Shown here: piece after piece, positions 46,401-56,605 of the stretch
Layout of the letters: every line of letters starts with the position of its first letter
Position numbering within the stretch: position 1 is the first letter of the stretch
The notes under the pieces: model-generated
Told to the model about the DNA's origin: nothing
The model's database searches: none
Seen by the model: only the letters and a program-made list of their open reading frames with translations
Assembly (NCBI GenBank): GCA_014529385.2
Contig: CM043945.1
Location: forward strand, 229,112 to 293,111
Source: Adiantum capillus-veneris
Taxonomy: Eukaryota > Streptophyta > Polypodiopsida > Polypodiales > Pteridaceae
Direction: 5' to 3'
DNA: 64,000 bases
Translations under genes and position numbers: made by a program

Positions 46401-47157
46401 ACATTCGTTTGCCTGTTGTAGTCCACTCAAGGTGCATAGGTGGAAGCAAAAAAGAGTGTCTAATGCATATGTCCAATGATGGGACATCCTATTTATGCAT
46501 ACACAAAAATGCATGGGAAACAATATGCTGTGCAAGAAAGATTTTGAGGGGTAATTCAAAAAGATGGTGTACCTATAAAAGCATATGACATGGCTTTGCA
46601 AGTTGGCACCCCTTTAAGAATGGTTTTCGTTGATGAGGGTATGTGCTCTCATCTTACTGTGCACTGTGCATGAGTGTTGGACTCTATGACACTCCACCAA
46701 TTGTAAATTAATAGACTTTGACTCTTATGCTCATCTCATCCAGCATGAGCAACACGACTTTAGATATGCTCAAACTCTTCCAGCTTGAGCGAAAGCCTAA
46801 TAACTACAACTCTTAGCACATAGTTTAATATAACATGAAGCTTTGGGACTAATGCTTTGCTCATTTTATGGCTCAGTAGCCCGACTCTGACTATGCCAAA
46901 GAGTGTTTTTTGCACCCTGACAACTTGACTTTTTACATTCTTGAGCTTACTACAAATATTTCTTCAGGTAAAAGTAAGCTCGAATCCTCAAAAAGAGGAT
47001 TAGTGAAGTACCAAGTTGGCATTGAGGGTTTCTTTTGCCATACCTATTTTATCATCTTTGAATCTGCATTCGCGTTGGTTGGGTCGTCCTTCTTTGATTG
47101 GGAAGACCCATTATCTGTTTGATTCTCCAATTATTAGGCCTGCTGATAGGAGTCTTT
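43441..47157. other. Unclassified region between gypsy and copia elements
   Basis: No host gene recognised. It holds a ~130-bp imperfect tandem repeat, three units, at about 43850-44200 (GTAGATCTACAACA and ATCTTCATCAACACC). Moderately long ORFs such as 44428-44772 (114 aa) show no known domain. Some AT-rich segments near 46230-46390 could be an old LTR, but I could not pair them. Confidence 0.45.
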
Positions 47158-47304
47158 TGTTGGAGCTATATATGGCTCACTCTACTCAACTTGGTGTCAC
47201 CTATATATTTGTATCTTGTCCTCAATATGAATCAGACTTTGGGAGTGTATATGGTGTGTCTCTTGTCTCGTCTCTCTCTCTCTCTTTCTCTCTACATCTC
47301 AACA
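47158..47304 (+). repeat. 5' LTR of Ty1/copia element (147 bp)
   Basis: Bounded by TGTTGGAGC and CATCTCAACA. It matches 61625-61767 with four substitutions and a 4-bp (CT)n length change. It is very short for a copia LTR. Preceded by TCTTT; the right flank is TCCTT, a 5-bp duplication with one mismatch. Confidence 0.92.
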
Positions 47305-47316
47305 TGGTATCAGAGC
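47305..47316 (+). promoter_or_regulatory. Copia primer binding site (initiator tRNA-Met)
   Basis: TGGTATCAGAGC directly follows the LTR end at 47304. Confidence 0.95.
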
Positions 47317-47560
47317 AGTAACGATCACGCGCCGATTCAATTCATGGTGACAAAACAGTATGTGTATGCGATTCGCATGTAAGATTCAAAATTGCTACAA
47401 ATTTTATTTTTGAGCGTTGATTCTTGTTAACTGTGGTTGTTTTGTGTTAAAAAGAATATGATTATGTTTTGTGTGGCGTTTATTGCTAATCAATCTAATC
47501 GTTGATTACGTTTTCTTGTTGACGACACCCTGAACTTCATCTCAATTTTTCGGGGTCCTC

Positions 47561-48589
47561 TTGTCTAAAACCCAACACCTCCAAGACTCCCACTCCCTTA
47601 TCTTGGACCTAGCCACCTTTACTTTTCCTCCCCACATTCTTCTATTCACTTTTGATGTGGAAACCCTGTATCCTAGAATTCCCATACAAGAGGGTCTTCT
47701 TGCTCTCAAAAACACCATCCAGAACTTATTTCCCCTTCCCAAAATCCACTTTATTCTATCCCTAGCCTCCCTTATCCTCAACCATCACTATCTTTCCTTT
47801 AAAGGAAAGTGTTGGCACCAAATCAAAGGAACGGCAATGGGCTCCAACTTTGCCGTAGTCTATGCATGCCTCTTTCTTTGCTCCCTGGAAGAGGGCATGA
47901 ACCTCCTCGCCTCTCCCTCCCTTCTCTACTTTAAAAGATTCGTGGATGATGCTTCTGGTATTTGGGATGGCCCTGCTTCGAGTTTGGGCAAAATGCTGCA
48001 AAACTATGGACACCCTCTCCAAAAACATATAAAAATCTCTTCCCTCATCTCCTCACAAGAGGTGGTTATTTTAGATATCCACTTCTTCAAAGGAACCTCC
48101 TTTTCCACCCATGGGATTTTAGATTCTAACTGTCATCAAAAAAGTCTGAACTCCTACAATTATATCCCTTGGCAGTCCTGGCATCCAACGCACCGAAAGA
48201 TCTGTTTCATTCTCCAAGAAATCAAAAGATACATCATTCGAGAGAGCTCCCTAGAGGGCTTTATCAACATCCGGAACCTCTTCTTTTCCAGGCTTAGGGC
48301 TAAAGGTTACCCCCCCTCTCTCTTGGAAGCTTGCTTTCGTTTTGTCTCTTACCACTTGAGACCCTCCCTCCTACAAAAAAACCACAAAACCAAACCACCA
48401 CCCACCATTGTAAAAATTCCTTTCTCACCCCTCACCCGCACTCTTAACCCCTCCCTCTCCATTAACAAAACTCTCTCTAATCTTATCAAAGCTAATCCCG
48501 AGCTGGCACACCTCCAAAAACCAATCGTATGTTGGCTCAATGCCCCAAATCTTGGATCTCTCCTTTCAGAAAAACCCAATCCTACATAA
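47561..48589 (+). CDS. PLE reverse transcriptase, unit 1 (5'-truncated, open)
   Basis: 342 residues open to the natural stop. RT motifs: LLFTFDVETLYPRIP at about 28-41 (motif A, catalytic Asp), IKGTAMGSNFAVVYAC at 88-103 (motif B), LLYFKRFVDDASGIW at 121-135 (motif C, FVDD), and VVILDIHFFKGT (motif D). The C-terminal region has RLRAKGYPPSLLEACF and ends NLGSLLSEKPNPT. No GIY-YIG endonuclease follows. The fingers are missing because of truncation at 47556, so the ATG at 47561 is internal to the original protein. It keeps a Gln codon where unit 2 has a stop (53863). Confidence 0.85.
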   Translation: MSKTQHLQDSHSLILDLATFTFPPHILLFTFDVETLYPRIPIQEGLLALKNTIQNLFPLPKIHFILSLASLILNHHYLSFKGKCWHQIKGTAMGSNFAVVYACLFLCSLEEGMNLLASPSLLYFKRFVDDASGIWDGPASSLGKMLQNYGHPLQKHIKISSLISSQEVVILDIHFFKGTSFSTHGILDSNCHQKSLNSYNYIPWQSWHPTHRKICFILQEIKRYIIRESSLEGFINIRNLFFSRLRAKGYPPSLLEACFRFVSYHLRPSLLQKNHKTKPPPTIVKIPFSPLTRTLNPSLSINKTLSNLIKANPELAHLQKPIVCWLNAPNLGSLLSEKPNPT

Positions 48590-48595
48590 TCTCCC

Positions 48596-48626
48596 TTTCC
48601 CTTCCCTTCCCTTCCTTTCCTTTCCT

Positions 48627-48656
<30 letters not shown>
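48596..48656 (+). repeat. C-rich tract with poly-C, PLE unit 1
   Basis: Seven bases after the stop codon: (CCCTT)n-like runs followed by about 25-30 consecutive C. The minus strand has at least four GGG runs with 2-nt spacers. Also present in units 2 and 3 with different lengths. Confidence 0.9.
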
Positions 48657-48657
<1 letters not shown>

Positions 48658-50640
48658 CCTGAAAAAAACCCACACCTCATATACTCCTCCTCTTAATAAT
48701 CCATGATACTTGCCACCTCATCTAGCCTCCTCCTTGTAACTCCATTGCACCCCCTAACCCTCCATTAATCTTTGGTACACTCTTTAATAGCCTCCTTTTT
48801 TGTACATCACCTACAAATCCCCCCTCTTTATTGAGTACCTGCTAAAAGAATTGGGGAGTAACTCTCCTTCAATTGGCACCATCCTACCTTGATTATTGGG
48901 CTTTGTACAGATTTTTGAGCCTTTCCCCCCTATTTATACTCCTCCCTTCCACCTAAGTTTTGCACCAGTGATGAGCTAATTCAAGCGAAACGCGTTTGGT
49001 GTAAAACTGGTGTTTTTTTTCTACCACCCCACACCCCCCACATTTTTTATCTCTCTCCCCCCCCATTTTTTTGCAAGAATCACTCGCTATGAATTTTTTC
49101 TGTCTTTTATAACTTTTGCATTAGAGGATTTTCTTGGATCTGTCTATGATGATCAACGTAGCACTTGCTCCTTTTATCCTCGCCCATTTCGTGCGGGAAC
49201 GCCTTTTAGCTTTATTGCTCTAGCTTTCCAAATAAGCCTTTCCGTAGGCTTCTTTAGTTTTGGACGGCTCTGACTGTTGTTTACTCTCCCATCTTGCCAA
49301 ACGTTCAAAAAACTTACCTCGAATCCTTCCCTCCTGCGCTCGTTTAACCTGCCCGCCCGGCTCACCATATCCCCCACAACCACCTGCTTACTTGCTACAC
49401 GAGCGCCTGAGATGCTTACGCGCTACACAAGCTCCTGTTTTGGCACGCATGTTTTGATCGCTACAACTCGCCACAGCTAACTGCATGCTATTGCATACGG
49501 CGCACCTTCGTCACTCTGCGCACCATCATCACTTTGCTCACCCGCTCCGTCATTCCCACCTGCTTTGCCACCCCTCACCTTCTCCTTAGTTTTTTTGTTC
49601 ATCCCAACTCCTCTCACCACTATAGCTCGATCTTTTCCCCCCCCTTTTCTCCATAGCCTCCGCTCACCTATACTCCGCACCACTCTCACCACTCACACCG
49701 GCCTCTTTCTGGTTTATCTTTTGCTCACCTAGCGCACACCTCCCACATCTCTCACCTCCCCTACTGCACTAGTGTTTATTGTCTTTGGACTCAACTGCGG
49801 CACAGATTGCAGGCTTCTACTTATCTCCTACACAGCGAAGGAAGGCACCACTTGCCTTTAACAGTATAACACACAACGGATAGTAGTGTCTGGCCCTTAT
49901 AATAGGGGGTTGCATCCTCTTCGGCACCACCTCGGCATCATAACACAAGGATTGCATCCTCCTCGGCACCACCTCGACTTGACAACGAAGGGATTGCATC
50001 CTCCTCAACACCGCCTCAGCATCACTGCATTCCTCAACGCCGCCTCGGCATCACAGCACTGAGTTTGCATCTTCCTCGCCATCACAACATAGGTGGAGGA
50101 ATCAGCTTCAGCAACATCCTCTTCAGCACCACCTGAGCCTCACAACATAGGTGGCGCACACGGGCCCTTCAAAGTACGAGTGCGCATTAACTGCAGAAGA
50201 GGCTCAGCGGCTCTGCATCGGCTCGGAGCATACAGCGGGTCATCCACGGACACTAGCGGACCCTAAAACGGAACTTTTGCGGGCTACCAGCTGCTGCAAC
50301 TACTGATGCGGTCATCTCGCACGTACTGCCGACCGCCACAATAGCTATCGCATAGTCTACAAACGGCTGCAGTAGCTGCCACTGTATTCCTGCACGCCAC
50401 AATTACGAGCTACCACTTCTGCTGACTACTCGCAAGGCTCCGCACCGACTCTGCCTAATCTACGGTCTTCTCGCACGGCTTCCCACCGACTCTACTGTCT
50501 TCTCGCACGGCTCCCCGTCACCCCTAATACCTGCTCAACCAAGACACTGATCACACTGCCGCTATACAAACTACCAAGGCACTAGTCACACGGCCTCTGC
50601 ACAAACTACCTAACAGATCTGTCCGGGCGGCAAACTCGAT
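48657..50640 (+). repeat. PLE terminal repeat (pLTR) region between units 1 and 2
   Basis: 3' segment, hammerhead (48962-49002) and a ~1.6-kb region with only short ORFs before the upstream ORFs of unit 2. Bases up to about 50075 match 54425-55919. Includes degenerate ~45-bp repeats (CATCCTCCTCGGCACCACCTC) at 49908-50150. Confidence 0.75.
48962..49002 (+). ncRNA. Hammerhead ribozyme, unit 1 (core C mutated)
   Basis: Stem I GCACCA/TGGTGT, stem II GCT/AGC with loop AATTCA, then GAA and stem III ACGCGT. The core reads GTGATGA instead of CTGATGA, so the essential first C (C3) is lost and self-cleavage should be abolished. Confidence 0.8.
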
Positions 50641-50668
50641 TCCCACCCGGAGCCTTTTATTTAGCCGG

Positions 50669-51343
50669 ATGGAGACCTCTCCCCCTCCCCCACCCTCTCC
50701 CGCTAATGTAACCCCCATTCCCACCACCATGGGGATAGTGGGAGCTCCCATTATCTCGCCCACTAATTTCCCCACCAACCCTCCCAACATCCAATCCTCT
50801 TCCTCCTTCCCTACCCCTATGGATACCCAAGCCCTTAATACCTCTCCCGGCGGTGTTTGTACCTTTCCCGGCTTTGTATCGGCGGCGAGCCTCATCAATC
50901 CTACTTTAACCACGCCAATGCAAGTCTCTACCCTCACCTCTACACCCTCAAAGAAAACTTTGTTTAGCCCAGAAGAAATTTTGGGTCTTACCGCAAACCT
51001 ACCTATGGAAGATTTAGACCAACTCTCCATCCCCTCTACCCTCAAAGGCTTCCCCACCGCTTCACCTCAATATGGCATAACGAACTCCTCATGCTCTAAA
51101 TTTGGCGGCATCCTTGCCAATCCCTCCCTTAATTTCCCCTTTTCCTTCGGCTCTCTCTCCGCAAGCATCTCTAATTTGACCCCTTCATCCTCGTCTATGT
51201 CTCTTCCCATTCTTCCCGCCATCAACAAGCCTTTGGAATTCCATAAAATTGTATCCTTCTCTTGCTCCATAAAGCAAATTCTCACCTCTCCCACCTACAA
51301 AACCTTCTTGCCAACCAAAAAGCTCCACGTAAACTTTGCATGA
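50669..51343 (+). CDS. PLE unit 2 upstream ORF, proline/serine-rich
   Basis: 224 residues, rich in Pro, Ser and Thr, with no recognised domain. The start METSPPPPPSPANVTPIPT follows the pLTR closely. A moderately conserved-looking stretch is FSPEEILGLTANLPMEDLDQ. It overlaps the next ORF in another frame by about 80 bp. PLEs are known to have upstream ORFs, but I cannot name a homologue. Confidence 0.5.
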   Translation: METSPPPPPSPANVTPIPTTMGIVGAPIISPTNFPTNPPNIQSSSSFPTPMDTQALNTSPGGVCTFPGFVSAASLINPTLTTPMQVSTLTSTPSKKTLFSPEEILGLTANLPMEDLDQLSIPSTLKGFPTASPQYGITNSSCSKFGGILANPSLNFPFSFGSLSASISNLTPSSSSMSLPILPAINKPLEFHKIVSFSCSIKQILTSPTYKTFLPTKKLHVNFA

Positions 51344-52302
51344 AACCTCCACGTCTTACCTTGGAAGACTCATATGCACAAGCGCTCTTAAGCGCTAAAC
51401 TAGAAACCCTCAATATCCAATACCAACTCGATTGCACCAAAGCGTATATTCAAGCGCAAGCCTTACTTGTAAAGAACCTCCAAAAAAGCTTTGATGACTA
51501 CCATGACATTGTGGAAGAGAGGCTTTTATAACTCACTAAAAATCTTGCACCCATCTCCTTCCGTAGAGTACAACCTTCCGCTTGGGCAAACCAATTACTT
51601 TTATGGAAGCAAGCTTCCCTTAATGGGTTTGATGCTCTCTTACAAAATGAGATCCTTCAAACCCATTTAGCCTCTTCCTTGAACTTGGCGGCTCACAATG
51701 CTAGAAAGAGGTCCCAAGTCTCTCTCCTAGAGGAAATAGAATCCCTACCTAAGGAAGAAACCGTGGGAGAATTGGTATACCATGAGGTCACTACCCAAAT
51801 TAATAATCTTCTCTCACCATCAAAGAAACCCCCACCAAAGAAGCATGTTAACAAAACTCCTCATTCCTTTTCCCATAAAAAACTCCCTCCTCCTATAAAG
51901 TACTCTAACCATGGCTTCCATAATTCCCCTCCCTTGTCCAAATTCCCCCATGAGGGATTTTCTCATCAACCCTTTAAAAAGCCTAAAAACTCTCCCTCTC
52001 CATCCTACCCTCGCACCAAGTCCCCCTCTTGTATCTCTCCCTCTTTTCCCTCTCATCCCTCCCCCTCTCCAAAACACTCTTCTTTCACCACTCCACTCTC
52101 CCCCTCTAAAATAAACCCCTCCCCCTCCCCCCTTCCTTCCTCTATCAACCCTTCCCGTTTACCCTCTCTTCTCCAAACAGCTAACTATCCCCTTATATCT
52201 ACTTCCCCTAGCTCCTCCCACACACCTCAAAATAAACCTACTCACCCCAAATTTAGCCTACCCAACAACTCAAAAAACTTGCAATGGAGGAGGTTGAATT
52301 AG
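51262..52302 (+). pseudogene. PLE unit 2 second ORF (helical plus Pro/Ser-rich), one stop
   Basis: One frame from 51262 to 52302 with a single in-frame TAA at 51529-51531. The first part (LEDSYAQALLSAKLETLNIQ and LVKNLQKSFDDYHDIVEERL) is helical, possibly a coiled coil. The middle has an ARKRSQVSLLEEIESLPKEE helix. The last ~140 residues are Pro/Ser/Lys-rich and look disordered and basic, consistent with nucleic-acid binding. Its end overlaps the RT ORF start by 19 bp in a different frame, so RT may be made by frameshifting or reinitiation. Confidence 0.5.
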
Positions 52303-54279
52303 GGAAGGAGCACCCTACAACTTGGGTCCACTCGCTCTTCTCTAAACCTCCTCTCTATTCCCATCTTTGGACCCCTCCTCCTTGTACTTTCCCTCTCCTC
52401 ACCCTCCCCTCCCCTTTTGGCAAAAAACGTTCCAAGTATTGGCTTCCTCTCACAAACCCTTACCTCTTCAAAATTTTAGTTTTAAAAAATCTCTCTACCT
52501 TTCCTCTTGAACACAAGGTCACCAATCTCTCCTCACACAATCTCTCCAATCGCTCTCTATCCTCTACCGAAAAAAAGCTTCTTGGGCTTGGTCTAAATTA
52601 CATTCCTCCCTCTCCTCCACCTCCTCCTAGCCTTATCCTAGAAGTATACTCTAACCTTAATAGATCACTTCAACTAAAGCTCTTCTTTAAAAATTCTTCT
52701 CCCTCATCTCCTCTCTCTTTATCTATACCCAATCCCTCTTGGAAACCCCCCCCTCCGTCTCTATCTCTTAACCTTGCCTTCATGCACATTTTTTCTTTTA
52801 TTAAACCCCTTCTCTCTCTTACTCCTACCTTCCACTTCAAACCATTTTTTTTTCAAGCCGTATCCTCGTTAAAAAATGACGTCAGCATCACTATCAGACC
52901 GGCTGAGAAGAACCTTGGGCCGGTAATCCTCTCAAGGGCTTGGTATGATGATGAGGCACTTCGCCAACTTTCGGATCCACTCACCTACTCCTTTATTTCT
53001 TCTCCCCCCTTACCTTTTGTCTCCTCCCTCCTCGCCTCCATTGTATCAAGTTACCCCCTTCTCCCATACAATGAAAAAATCTTTATCCTCTCCTCGTCTC
53101 TTGGCAAACCCTCCCCTAAACCATGTGCTTTCTTTCTCCTACCTAAAATCCACAAACCCACCCTTGTTGGTCGCCCTATCTGTTCCTACAAAGGTCATAT
53201 CTTGGAAAATGCTTCTAAATGGCTCCATGCGCAACTCTACCCTATCCTCTTGTCTAAAACCCAACACCTCCAAGACTCCAACTCCCTTATCTTGGACCTA
53301 GCCACTTTTACTTTTCCTCCCCACATTCTTCTATTCACTTTTGATGTGGAAACCCTGTATCCTAGCATTCCCATACAAGAGGGTCTTCTTGCTCTCAAAA
53401 ACACCATCCATAACTTATTTCCCCTTCCCAAAATCCACTTTTATTCAATCCCTAGCCTCCCTTATCCTCAACCATCACTATCTTTCCTTTAAAGGAAAGT
53501 GTTGGCACCAAATCAAAGGAACGGCAATGGGCTCCAACTTTGCCGTAGTCTATGCATGCGTCTTTCTTTGCTCCCTAGAAGAGGGCATGAACCTCCTCGC
53601 CTCTCCCTCCCTTCTCTACTTTAAAAGATTCGTGGATGATGCTTTTGGTATTTGGGATAGCCCTGCTTCGAGTTTGGGCAAAATGTTGCAAAACTATGGA
53701 CACCCTCTCCAACAACATATAAAAATCTCTTCCCTCATCTCCTCACAAGAGGTGGTTATTTTAGATATCCACTTCTTCAAAGGAACCTCCTTTTCCACCC
53801 ATGGGATTTTAGATTCTAAGTGTCATAAAAAAAGTCTGAACTCCTACAATTATATCCCTTGGTAGTCGTGGCATCCAACACACCGAAAGATCTCCTTCAT
53901 TCTCCAAGAAATAAAAAGATACATCATTCAAGAGAACTCCCTAGAGGGCTTTATGAACATCCGGAACCTCTTCTTTTCCAGGCTTAGGGCAAAAGGTTAC
54001 CCCCCCTCTCTCTTGAAAGCTTGCTTTCGTTTTGTCTCTTACCACTTGAGACCCTCCCTCCTACAAAAAAACCACAAAACCAAACCACCACCCACCATTG
54101 TAAAAATTCCTTTCTCACCCCTCACCCGCACTCTTAACCCCTCCCTCTCCATTAACAAAACTCTCTCTAATCTTATCAAAGCTAATCCCGAGCTGGCACA
54201 CCTCCCAAAACCAATCGTATGTTGGCTCAATGCACCAAATCTTGGATCTCTCCTTTCAGAAAAACCCAATCCTACATAA
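52284..54279 (+). pseudogene. PLE reverse transcriptase, unit 2 (full length, disrupted)
   Basis: About 665 codons in all. Frame 1 (52284-53492) has the N-terminal motif KKLLGLGLNYIPPSP at about 97-111 (the PLE/TERT-side G-L-K-F-x-P motif), NDVSITIRPAEKNLGPVIL at 198-216, LLPKIHKPTLVGRPICS at 285-301, and motif A FDVETLYPSIP at 353-363. A one-base insertion near 53441 shifts the frame (unit 1 has one T fewer). The rest (53440-54279) has GTAMGS, YFKRFVDDAFGIW and the C-terminal end, with one TAG at 53863-53865. It lacks GIY-YIG, so it belongs with endonuclease-deficient PLEs unless the domain is encoded elsewhere. Confidence 0.85.
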
Positions 54280-54410
54280 TCTCCCTTTCCCTTCCCTTCC
54301 CTTCCTTTCCTTCCCCTCAATGCACCAAATCTTGGATCTCTCCTTTCAGAAAAACCCAATCCTACATAATATCCCTTTCCCTTCCCTTCCCTTCCTTTCC
54401 TTCCCCTCCC
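54229..54410 (+). repeat. Tandem duplication of the RT end and C-rich tract (~87 bp unit)
   Basis: TCAATGCACCAAATCTTGGA through the CCCTTTCCCTTCCC run occurs at 54229-54316 and again at 54317-54405. The duplication includes the last codons and stop of RT, so the protein is unaffected. Confidence 0.92.
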
Positions 54411-55919
54411 CCCCCCCCCCCCCCGAAAAAAACCCACACCTCATATACTCCTCCTCTTAATAATCCATGATACTTGCCACCTCGTCTAGCCTCCTCCTTG
54501 TAGTTCCATTACACCCCCTAACCCTCCATTAATCTTTGGTGCACTCTTTAATAGCCTCCTTTTTTGTACATCCCCTACAAATTCCCCCTCTTTATTGAGT
54601 ACCTGCTAAAAGAATTGGGGAGTAACTCTCCTTCAATTGGCACCATCCTACCTTGATTATTGGGCTCTGTACAGATTTTTGAGCCTTCCCCCCCTATTTA
54701 TACTCCCCCCTTCCACCTAAGTTTTGCACCACTGATGAGCTAATTCAAGCGAAACGCGTTTGGTGTAAAATTGGTGTTTTTTTCTACCACCCCACACCCC
54801 CCACATCTTTTATCTCTCCCCCCCCCCCCCCCCCCCCCCTTCCCCCCATTTTTGTGCAAGAATCGCTCGCTATGAATTTTTTCTGTCTTTTATAAGTTTT
54901 GCATTAGAGGATTTTCCTGGATCCGTCTATGATGATCAACGTAGCACTTGCTCCTTTTATCCTCGCCCGTTTCCTGCGGGAACACCTTTTAGCTTTATTG
55001 CTCTAGCTTTCCAAATAAGCCTTTCCGTAGGCTTCTTTAGTTTTGGACGGCTCTGACTGTTGTTTACTCTCCCATCTTGCCAAACGTTCAAAAAACTTAC
55101 CTCGAATCCTTCCCTCCTACGCTCGTTTAACATGCCCGCCCGACTCACCATATCCCCCACAACCACCTGCTTACTTGCTATGCGAGTGCCTGAGATGCTT
55201 ACGCGCTACACAAGCTCATGTTTTGGCACGGGTGTTTTGATCGCTACAACTCGCCACAGCTAACTGCACGCTATTGCATACGGTGCACCTTCATCACTCT
55301 ACGCACCATTATCACTTTGCTCACCTGCTCTGTCATTCCCACCTGCTTTGCCACCCCTCACCTTCTCCGTAGTTTTTTTTTTCATCCCAACTCCTCTCAC
55401 CACTATAGCTCGATTTTCCCCCCCCCCTTTTCTCCATAGCCTCCGCTCACCTATACTCCGCACCACTCTCACCACTCACACCGGCCTCTTTCTGGTTTAT
55501 CTTTTTCTCACCTAGCGCACACCTCCCACATCTCTCACCTCCCCTACTGCACTAGTGTTTATTGTCTTTGGACTTAACCGCGGCACCGACTGCAGGCATC
55601 TACTTATCTCCTACACAGCGAAGGAAGGCACCTCTTGCCTTTAACAGTATAACACACAATGGGCAGTAGTGGCAGGCCCTTATAATAGGGGGTTGCATCC
55701 TCTTAGGCGCCACCTCAGCATCATAACACAAGTATTGCATCTTCCTCGGCACGATCTTGACTTCACAACGCAGGGATTTCATCCTCCTCAACACCGCCTT
55801 AGCATCACTGCATTCCTCAACGCCGCCTCGGCATCAGAGCATAGGGGCTGCGTCTTCTTCGGATGCATCCTCTTCGGCACCTCCTCGGCATCACAGCACT
55901 GAGTTTGCATCTTCCTCGG
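54280..55919 (+). repeat. PLE terminal repeat (pLTR) region between units 2 and 3
   Basis: C-rich tract, poly-C (54408-54424 and 54819-54839), 3' segment, hammerhead and a 5' region matching 49003 to about 50075. It breaks off at 55919 and joins the RT C-terminal region (TAAAGGTTACC) with a GGC microhomology. Confidence 0.75.
54726..54766 (+). ncRNA. Hammerhead ribozyme, unit 2 (intact core)
   Basis: GCACCA (stem I), CTGATGA core, GCT-AATTCA-AGC (stem II hairpin), GAA, ACGCGT (stem III, self-complementary), T (cleavage position), TGGTGT (stem I). All conserved core bases are present. Stem III is only a 6-base palindrome with no loop, so activity may need dimerisation, as for other short-stem-III hammerheads in retroelements. 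Confidence 0.88.
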
Positions 55920-55920
55920 C

Positions 55921-56190
55921 TAAAGGTTACCCCCCCTCTCTCTTGGAAGCTTGCTTTCGTTTTGTCTCTTCTCACTTGAGACCCTCCCTCCTACAAAAAA
56001 ACCACAAAACCAAACCACCGCCCATCATTGTAAAAATTCCTTTCTCACCCCTCACCCGCACTCTTAACCCCTCCCTCTCCATTAACAAAACTCTCTCTAA
56101 TCTTATCAAAGGTAATCTCGAGCTGGCACACCTCCCAAAACCAATCCTATGTTGGCTCAATGCACCAAATCTTGGATCTCTCTTTTCAGA
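55921..56190 (+). pseudogene. PLE reverse transcriptase C-terminal fragment, unit 3
   Basis: About 90 codons from AKGYPPSLLEACFRFVSSHL to NLGSLFSE, matching the last part of unit 1 RT. The stop is reached early (AATAACCC where the others have AAAAACCC). No catalytic motif. Confidence 0.8.
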
Positions 56191-56564
56191 ATAACCCAAT
56201 CCTACATAATCTCCCTTTCCCTTCCCTTCCCTTCCTTTCCTTCCCCTTCCCCCCCCCCCCTTGAAAAAAAACCCACACCTCATATACTCCTCCTCTTAAT
56301 AATCCATGATACTTGCCACCTTGTCTAGCCTCCTCCTTGTAACTCCATTACACCCCCTAACCCTCCATTAATCTTTGGTACACTCTTTAATAGCCTCCTT
56401 TTTTGTACATCCCTTACAAATTCCCCCTCTTTATTGAGTACCTGCTAAAAGAATTGGGGAGTAACTCTCCTTCACTTGGCACCATCCTACCTTGATTATT
56501 GGGCTCTGTACAAATTTTTGAGCCTTTCCTCCCTATTTATACTCCCCCCTTCCACCTAAATTTT

Positions 56565-56605
56565 GCACCACTGATGAGCTAATTCAAGCGAAATGCATTT
56601 GGTGT
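56565..56605 (+). ncRNA. Hammerhead ribozyme, unit 3 (stem III covaried)
   Basis: Same as unit 2, but stem III is ATGCAT instead of ACGCGT. Two changes (C to T and G to A) keep the 6-base palindrome. Core CTGATGA and GAA are intact. Confidence 0.88.

Noticed and set aside
43441-47157. 5' LTR of the nested gypsy element
   Set aside because: No TGGTATCAGAGC primer site or copy of the 26841-32943 LTR was found on the right side of the protease remnant.
48349-48675. Minus-strand Gly/Arg-rich ORFs opposite the PLE (also 54039-54437, 55972-56283)
   Set aside because: They are the reverse complement of C-rich PLE coding and poly-C sequence; repeated at each unit for that reason only.
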